From the NCBI GenBank assembly GCA_964034945.1, contig OZ035961.1:66066031-66130030 (forward strand): a stretch of 64,000 bases of DNA. The letters are read 5' to 3'. This stretch comes from Chrysopilus asiliformis (lineage: Eukaryota > Arthropoda > Insecta > Diptera > Rhagionidae). Positions 57,194 through 64,000 of the stretch are shown piece by piece. Numbering within the stretch: position 1 is the first letter of the stretch; every line of letters starts with the position of its first letter. The notes beneath the pieces were generated by a model. It saw nothing but the letters and a program-made list of their open reading frames with translations, was not told the DNA's origin and did not search any database. A program made the position numbers and the translations under genes.

Positions 57194-57778
57194 TATGAAT
57201 TATTTTTATGCATCTATGCGAATGTGTCTCAGATAATTTCACCAGAATCAGCTTTTTAAACTGTCGCTACATATTTTGTAACAATAATAAGGCTAATTCA
57301 AAGAGTTGAAACCAGGATCGGCAGAGCTTTGAAAGTCTCGTGTATCCAACGATTTATGTATTTACATGACTCGCTCTCGAAGCCAAGTCAAACTTTGTTG
57401 AAAGCTCTGTTTGGTTTTTTGGTATAATGTCAATTGTTTTACTTTACATTAAAATAGTTTTGATATTGAAAAACTTTTATATGTATGAAATTTTCGAATC
57501 ACAATTGTAACATTGAAATAATTTCATAAAAACAAAAACATTGTAATAGGCTAAGTTTTAACTACTGTTTGATAACTGATTTTAAGTAGGGAAAAAAATA
57601 AATCAAAAATTCATTCGCATTTAAGGTTTTCAAGTCAACTGTCGGAATTTTTTAAAATTGTAAAATAAAAGCAACACATGAAAACCGAAATGAAAAATTA
57701 AAAAATGTGTGATGAAAACCGACTAATTGACAGTCTAACCAGTAAATATATCTGATTCCCGTATCGAACGTTAATTAT
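57194..57778. other. Intergenic, nothing recognised
   Basis: AT-rich, with an imperfect GAGCTTTGAAAG/GAAAGCTC inverted pair at about 57322-57404. Possibly leader sequence of the retroelement remnant that follows. Confidence 0.35.
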
Positions 57779-58147
57779 TTGAAAATGCCCCGTACATTTT
57801 TGAAACGTGAATTAATTGCATTATTAAATCAAGCTGGTGTTGAAGTGCCCTCGAAAATAAAAGTCACTATACTACGAAAATTGACCCTGGAAAAAGGCAT
57901 TGATATAATGTCTACTGAGGAACGCGAATTTCAAGAAGATGATGAAACGTCTCAATACGGTGAAGGTTCAGGTGATGTCATTCAGAATAATAGTGTCATA
58001 CCAAATATTACTAATTTGGAAAAAATTCTGCGAGCTCTGCAATTGGAAAAGGAAATTCGCAATCTCAGGCGCGAATTGGGTATTGGTGCAATTATTAAGA
58101 AATTACCAAACCATGTCAATTTTGGAATAAGTGCGTTGATGGCTTAA
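57779..58147 (+). pseudogene. Possible retroelement gag start, 122 residues
   Basis: The ATG at 57785 within the open frame gives MPRTFLKRELIALLNQAGVE, a small helical (SAP-like) start, an acidic middle (EEREFQEDDETSQYGEG) and a coiled coil (LEKILRALQLEKEIRNLRRE), then a stop. This layout is common at the N-terminus of insect LTR-retroelement gag proteins. The RT fragment 170 bases downstream supports a retroelement, with the middle deleted. It could instead be an unknown small gene. Confidence 0.4.
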
Positions 58148-58312
58148 TTTAGAAGTTTTCAGGAGACTCGAAAGTAAAGGTTTTAGAATGATTCAAGGTA
58201 CTTGAGTCAATTTTATCTATTTATATTTTGAATGATAATATAAAAAATTTCGTCTTTTTTATTTTCGAACATTAAATTTGTCATCATTTTCTGAAAAAAA
58301 AAATCATAACTT

Positions 58313-58552
58313 TTGGAACAATTAAACTACCGACGTACAAACTGTGAAATTTATGAGTTGTTGCGTAACATCAAAAACTATCCCTCTGAAACTATGGTAA
58401 ATCTTATAGTTGTTTATATGGATAACATATTGATTGGAGCTGAATCTATATACCGCAACATAAATATATTCTCTCAAAAGTCTCAAAATGTTTTTCTAAG
58501 CACGGTTTACAAATTTAAGTGTCAAAGTGTCGTTTTGGTCATAATGCAATAG
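58313..58552 (+). pseudogene. Reverse transcriptase fragment with altered YMDD box
   Basis: MVNLIVVYMDNILIGAESI resembles the Ty3/gypsy RT active site (VYMDDILI) with the second Asp replaced by Asn. About 80 codons then stop. The neighbouring gag-like frame suggests one deleted LTR retroelement; LTRs were not identified. Confidence 0.6.
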
Positions 58553-58927
58553 AATAGAATTTTAAAGAAATTTTAACGCTCGGGTAACGGAATTCGAATT
58601 TCGTAGTGCTTTTTTTCTGGCGACTTGTTTAGTTTTTTTTAACACTCTAACTGCCACGTCAGTCAAAAATACCTGACACCTAATTGCACACAACGGCCAC
58701 AATGAAAATTATTAAAGTGTTCGCTGCAACCGCAACGATTTTTTGTAGTTGCACACATTTTATGGTAATAAAATAACATTTAGGTATAATTTTGTTTCAA
58801 TTTCTCTTAGTGCCTTTTTGACTGACAACTAGATATTCGTAAAAGGCTTAAGACTGCCGTAAACGAATTTAGATTTAAGTTTATTGCTATAAACTTTATT
58901 ATTTAATTATGTATAATTAGAATAGTC
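58553..58927. other. Intergenic, nothing recognised
   Basis: No gene, inverted repeat or clear repeat family seen. Confidence 0.35.
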
Positions 58928-59300
58928 CACCGTAGTCCAAGTGATAAAGTACTTGGCCCGTATTCCGGAGGTCGGTGGTTCAAGTCCCGACTGTCGCACG
59001 CTGTAATTCAAGTCCACTCAACTGGCTTTACGAAATGAGTAGTGTTAGTTGCCGCTTGGTGTTAATATGTTAACATCATCGGTCTAGATTGCTATCACGG
59101 CCTCTGCTGTTGATGAGTTGCAACACTTACAAATGTTGTAATTCATCCATGGTTCGCAATCCATGTAAAACTGTAGGTGCGAAGCAGGGAAGAAATTGTT
59201 ATGAAACCTCAATTGAGCTCTTCGTGAGCTGTAGCGCCAATTGTTTATTAATTTTATTAAATTTATTTATTTATAAATTAAATAAAAATAAAATTTACGT
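58928..59300 (+). mobile_element. tRNA-derived SINE candidate
   Basis: Has a pol III A box (TAGTCCAAGTG, 58934-58944) and B box (GGTTCAAGTCC, 58978-58988) at tRNA spacing, followed by a tRNA-unrelated body of about 250 bases and an A/T-rich tail of AAATAAAAATAAAA type. The cloverleaf does not close (the T stem mispairs), so it is not a working tRNA. Flanking duplication not resolved. Confidence 0.55.
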
Positions 59301-60213
59301 TTTTTATCAGCAAAATTTTTTTGTTTGATCAAATTTTTGATTTTTCTTTATTTTTGTTTTGTTGACTCAAATTTATTTATTTAAAACAGCTAGGTACATA
59401 AATGCATATAGCTTATTTTTTTATTTAGTATAAATATTTAGTATACTGTTCGTAACGCATCGAACACAAAAATAAACTACACGAGTTTCGAGTTTTTTTT
59501 TAAATTTCTTTGCGATATCAGACTCTTTTTGTTTTTCTTAGTTTTTTAATAAAAGTAACCGACTATGAAACTGATTAAATTCAAACAAAAAACTTAAATA
59601 TGAACTAGTCACATGCTATTGTTTTAAATATTTTTCACATATTTGAAATTTACATGGTACGTGGGGTCTCCTAAAAAGACGAAAATAATTTTTTGGGCGT
59701 TGTATACATTTATTTCTTGTAATAAATAGAAATATTTTATTTTATTTTTTAAGTTTTTATATGACACACACAAAAGTCTAGGTATCCGTTTATACATTAG
59801 ATTTCGGCCGCATGGAAATCGGATCGAAATCCAATGATCGTTTATACAAAAACGTAATAATTAAATGGGCTTCAATTGACTTGTCTTTAAAAAGATTTTT
59901 TACTGGAATTTATTGAAAATTATCGTGAGTGCCTGTGGAAAATTAAAAGTTTTAATTATTTGAGTAAACCATTAAAGGATAAATCATATGAATAATTAAT
60001 GGTAAAAATGCTTGAAGCGGATAAAAGTGGAACAGTATCATGTTTGTTCGTCCATCTCGCTGAAACATCACATAAACACTGCATTTTGAAACATTGTCAA
60101 TGTTCATTGATACGCATGTACACAAATTTCCATTAATTTTACTTGATGTCAAAGTCGTCAATTTTACTTCACAATAATCATTGAACGTCTGTACCATATT
60201 ATTCGTAGTAGAA
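59301..60213. other. Intergenic, nothing recognised
   Basis: AT-rich. 59451-59560 echoes the dispersed family (GTTCGTAACGCATCGAACACAAAAATAAACTACAC). The minus-strand frame 59952-60224 has no domain. Confidence 0.4.
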
Positions 60214-60221
60214 ATTGAACC

Positions 60222-60501
60222 CACGGCATACAGACAACCAAGGTATGCTGTAAACTCAAATCTGACATTTCGTTGCTACGTCACTTGTGCCGATTAGTTC
60301 GTCAAGTGCAGAAGGAATTTTGTTTTGTGGATGGTTATTTACATTTTTGTGCGATCTAAATAAGATATTTGTAAATTAGTAGACTGATTGCATTAAACAG
60401 TGATCAATAAACATAAAAATTAATTAAAAAATGTCGGCACAAATGACGTCACACCTGACTATCAAAAGTTTACAGCTTACCTTGGTTGTCTCTATGCCGT
60501 G
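60222..60501. mobile_element. MITE with 8-base TSD ATTGAACC
   Basis: CACGGCATACAGACAACCAA and the following bases to about 60253 are mirrored at the right end with two mismatches. ATTGAACC stands at 60214-60221 and 60502-60509. Inside, CTACGTCAC and ATGACGTCAC form another imperfect pair. 280 bases, hAT-type TSD. Confidence 0.72.
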
Positions 60502-60509
60502 ATTGAACC

Positions 60510-61704
60510 CCTGAGTGAAGTTTACTTCTCTGCGCTCGAGTAAAGTTGAAAAAGTTAGATCTGATCAACTTTGGTGTTTTGGAACGGTAGTAAAATTTTC
60601 TTTGTGTAAACCTTGTGCATTTTGAAACGACTTTCAGTTAACGATTAGATCAAGGCACTTATACCAAAGTGAATTTATTGGGTATTTATAAAAATACATA
60701 ATATACATAATATTAATCACTGCACAAAAATGATTAGAATTATTAAAATTCGAAAACTATATGTCTAATGTAAATCATAGATTTTTCACCTTTTGTGTTC
60801 CGCGTGGCCTTGTTGTACACAGCTTTGTTTTTGTTTTGGTGTGTAGCTCCGGATTTACCGGGTTATCCGGTTCTCGACAAAAACCACTAGGAGTAGCAGA
60901 CATTTGCTGCTTCCTTACACTGTTGATTCACTGCACAACATAGGTCCCAATACTCAATTTTTTAGCAGAAAGAAATTAGTAGTCAACAAAATTGACTGAG
61001 AATCTAAGATAAAATTCTTGTGCCCAAGAATTAATCTGTTCTCTATTAAAATCTTAGCCCAAAGACTAACTGTTCCATTGAATCTCTCGATTACTGAATA
61101 TTTCACGAATTTTAGTATGTTCACAGCTCGATATCTCAAAATTCGAAACTTCAGCTGTCAAATAACGAACTAGAAATGCTACCGCTGTCAATGGCCCATC
61201 AGTGAGTCAGATATATTTTCAATTGACAGCGATTGCCAGTTTCTCTTTGATTCGCTTTTTATTTCGCCTCGTCTAGAGAGCCTCTACCTCCGATTGCCAG
61301 TCCAATGCCTTCAGATACCACAGTATAGAGAGCCCGTAATCTAGAGAGTGGACCATGGGACGTGAAAAATTGCCGTTAAGCAGAAAAATGAGCGAGAAAA
61401 ACTTTAAAAATTTTATTCACTACTGCATTTATTATTTATTCATTAGTCTATTAATGTATTTGGTCTTAGAAATTAAATGCAGTTAAAAAATAACTTGTAA
61501 ATTATGTTCATTTGAATATAGAAACCTAAAACTTCAGTCAGGACTAGTACTGCATTTTTTGTCAAACCTCATCGTTGTTTTGAAATTAGCATCACGTCTT
61601 TCGTAAAATGATTTTGACAGACCGATGATTTGATATCAATTGCTTTTCAAATATTTCCTGATAATTCAAAATTCAGCATCCAATATCAACCTTTAAGGCC
61701 TTTA
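60510..61704. other. Intergenic, nothing recognised
   Basis: Open frames at 60761-60943 and 60954-61139 (minus) lack domains. 61325-61410 shares TAGAGAG..AATCTA phrases with 16795-16830, so part is an old repeat. Confidence 0.4.
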
Positions 61705-62097
61705 AGACCCAACCAAAGTCCTTCCGATCCGTTTCGTTTCCGTAAAAACGTATCGAACGGAGACCTGCCCATAATACAACCGCTCCGCTTCGGAAACTGA
61801 CATTTCGACCACTATTTTGATTGTGTCTTTTGATCGAAGTTGAAAATTGTTAAATAAGCAATATTGAAGTAAAAAGTCAGTTCTGGTTTATTTTGTAATT
61901 TAAAATATAATAATTCAAATATATGAATATATTAGGTTATGTGCGTGTGTCAAGTTTAGGGTTTGACGTTATGCAATCCATTTGAGATGGATTTTTGCGA
62001 ACTCTTCCGTTACGTTCCGCAGACTATGGGTAGTTGTTGGTCGTATGTTCAATTTTGACAGCTTACCGAAACGGATCGGAAGGATTTTGGTTGAGCC
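61705..62097. mobile_element. MITE with about 35-base TIRs and TTA TSD
   Basis: CCAACCAAAGTCCTTCCGAT..CCGTTTCG at the left is mirrored at 62066-62097 (CGAAACGGATCGGAAGGATT..GGTTGAGCC). TTA at 61702-61704 and 62098-62100. PIF/Harbinger-type. Confidence 0.7.
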
Positions 62098-62103
62098 TTA
62101 AAG

Positions 62104-62235
62104 TGATAAGTTTACAATGCCGTTTCATCGGCGTCTAAAATCTGATCAGGCGTATACCCTCCTTTATCATAATTCCAGCTTATAATTTTCGGCAGCGTCT
62201 GCATCGGCTAAGGCCTGCTCTTTTTGAAATTTAAT
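62104..62235 (-). pseudogene. Tigger/Jerky-type transposase relic
   Basis: On the minus strand, in two frames, EQALADADAAENYK and then GGYTPDQILDADETAL, the conserved block carrying the first Asp of the pogo-Tigger DDE nuclease (usually GGYTPEQI..DETGL). Only about 130 bases remain. Confidence 0.65.
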
Positions 62236-62933
62236 ATTGTGCGGGTGATACGTTTTACACCTAACGGGTAGTTTGTTTTATTTTTTCCTCATTTTTTTCT
62301 AGGTTCGAATTCTAGACTGATTCAGATTTATCGATTTTGCAAAAGAGGATATTTTTTCTCCACCCTTTGAACGATTTAAAATTTGAATTTTGTCCTCAAG
62401 AGATATAAACTTAATAACTGTTTTCTTTTTTGTCTAACATTATGCAAATCTAGGATTAATAATTTTTTTCAGGTAAATATTACAGCAAATAAAGAATATT
62501 ACCTACAGTAGCTGTATTTTTTTAATGATTCGATTGAGATATATATAAGGATCATTTAAAAAAATGTGAACGAGTTTATTTGTTTTTTTTTTGTTATATT
62601 GTAACTCATATGTAGTGGCAATAACTTTTAAAATCGCAAAATCCATGTAATTACCAGCTAGAATATAAAATTGCTTCGTTTTATCACCGCTAGATTTCCG
62701 TTTTAGGATAATAACCATATGCGATGGAAATAGTATTCAATATCCATACACATGAAATCAAAGACGCAAGCTGAGACACACACCGACGCAAATTTGTTAT
62801 TTCCCATTAACTCAGAAAGCAAATCAGATCATGATCTCGATAAAACTTGAGATACGAATTTGTATGAGAGATTGGATCATTAAAAAAATACAGCTAGTTT
62901 TGTGTAATGTTGTTCGATTACGATAACGAGTTA
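62236..62933. other. Intergenic, nothing recognised
   Basis: AT-rich with no supported gene. The minus-strand frame 62503-62718 has no domain. Confidence 0.35.
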
Positions 62934-63315
62934 AGCCTAGTACGCAGTTCGAGTAAAATGAAATTTCCTATACAAATTTAACGCTGAGCTTAAATTTAAC
63001 CTCAGAAATTTTACCAAGCGGTACGCAGTTCGCTGGTAAAATGATGTGAAAAACTCATGTTGCACTAGATGGCGTAGAAAGTCTCCACTTGATTTTACCA
63101 GCATTTTAACTGTTCGGTACATTAAATTCGAGGTAAAAATTTGACAGATGAAAATAATAGAGGTTCTGTTTCCAGTTTTCTTAACGAGTGTGGTTTTTTG
63201 ATTAAAAAAATGGAAGAATATTTGATTTCTCCACAAACAGTTTTTACTTCGGTTTTAATGTGCCAATTTGGAGACCGCGTTAAAATTTAATTTTACTCGA
63301 ACTGCGTACTAGGCT
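62934..63315. mobile_element. PIF/Harbinger MITE derived from the 46762-type element
   Basis: AGCCTAGTACGCAGTTCGAG at both ends (mirrored) with TTA at 62931-62933 and 63316-63318. Reversed, its first about 95 bases match 46762-46857, and ATGGAAGAATATTTG (about 63209-63223) matches the start of the second protein of that element. So it is an internal-deletion derivative of the same family. Confidence 0.82.
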
Positions 63316-63318
63316 TTA

Positions 63319-64000
63319 AGCCAGCAAAAAGCACTTTATTTATTACTTATCGTAATATGTACGTATTTACAAACAATCTCCTTCTAAATGGAATTAAAAG
63401 CATTAAAACAGAGCAATGTTTCATGATTCTTCATTTATAGGGAATTCCCTTATAACTGAAATTGGAAAATGATGAAAAAAGGGAATTCTCCATTAATTTC
63501 AACTGTAAAAATTTGACACAGAAAAATCCATTCTATAGAGAATCTTCTTACGCCAATTAAGTTGATAGAATGTTGTTGAACGGAAACGGTGTTATAAGAG
63601 CAACGCGTTATAGGAGGGTTGACTGTGGTACCATGAAATGTTTATATTTTTTTCAGAACTGTCATCTTTTTAATACTTCCTCATTTATCAATTTTCTATG
63701 TTTATGAGCTTCTTGTCACGAGCTTGCGCCTCTGTCCACATATCTTGAATAGCGACAATTTTATTAGACATTTTCCATTGGGTGGTACTACTTGGCAAGT
63801 AAGAAACTGCTGTGAACTTACTCTAGTTCATATTCTCAGGTAATTGGCGCAGGTACTAAGGGCGTCAAATAACCGCGAGGTGACGATTGTCTTAAGTTGG
63901 GAATAAACGCTCACTCTTGCCCTACAACATGCTGTCACTCCAAAAGTTGGTTTTGCTACACACGTATCGATCATGCTGTCAGTCTTCATTCGTTACCAAC
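63319..64000. other. Right edge, with a single pogo-type end
   Basis: Non-coding. 63604-63632 (AACGCGTTATAGGAGGGTTGACTGTGG) resembles the right end of a pogo/Tigger element, but no matching left end was found. Nothing else recognised to the edge. Confidence 0.4.

Noticed and set aside
58928..59000. A tRNA gene
   Set aside because: A and B boxes are present but the acceptor and T stems do not pair, and a long unrelated body plus A-rich tail follows, so a SINE is the better reading.

Overview
The window is eukaryotic and looks like an insect nuclear genome, probably a dipteran. It is AT-rich, its introns of 50-63 bases have GT..AG ends, and it carries the transposon spectrum of insects: mariner, pogo/Tigger, hAT, PIF/Harbinger-type elements, a Penelope-like element and Ty3/gypsy relics. 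There are no operons, ribosome binding sites or CRISPR arrays. The species cannot be named from the sequence alone.

Three host genes can be rebuilt exon by exon. (1) The first four coding exons of a PGAP3/Per1 homologue (GPI-anchor remodelling, ER/Golgi) lie on the minus strand at 4330-4941; the rest lies beyond the left edge. (2) A complete COQ10 homologue (coenzyme Q-binding START protein, mitochondrion) is on the plus strand at 11598-20803, with an 8.55 kb first intron. (3) A complete heparan sulfate D-glucuronyl C5-epimerase (GLCE/Hsepi, Golgi) is on the minus strand at 38567-54439; five coding exons give 564 residues and the largest intron is 14.0 kb. The three genes act in unrelated pathways and show no joint regulation.

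Almost everything else is mobile DNA, much of it with readable ends. 1-11 kb: small MITEs, a 5'-truncated Penelope-like element flanked by an inverted copy of its own 3' end (6770-8638), and a MITE saturated with GAGAC/GTCTC (9920-10495). 11.6-20.2 kb (COQ10 intron 1): a series of fold-back elements and a hAT remnant. 22.6-37.5 kb: a tandem duplication of about 7.1 kb whose two copies differ by a hAT insertion (with an empty site in the other copy) and a 346-base deletion. 39.8-53.8 kb (GLCE intron 2): nested hAT, mariner, pogo and Harbinger elements. 54.4-64 kb: a hAT inserted on the very end of a pogo-like element, Ty3/gypsy fragments, a tRNA-derived SINE, MITEs and a Tigger relic.

I do not see a new multigene system. 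The observations most worth following are the GAGAC-rich MITE, two related 945-base TA-flanked elements, hairpins of about 130 bases, a short retroposon family with 13-base target duplications, the parent/derivative pair of Harbinger elements, and the asymmetric tandem duplication, which could also be an assembly artefact.
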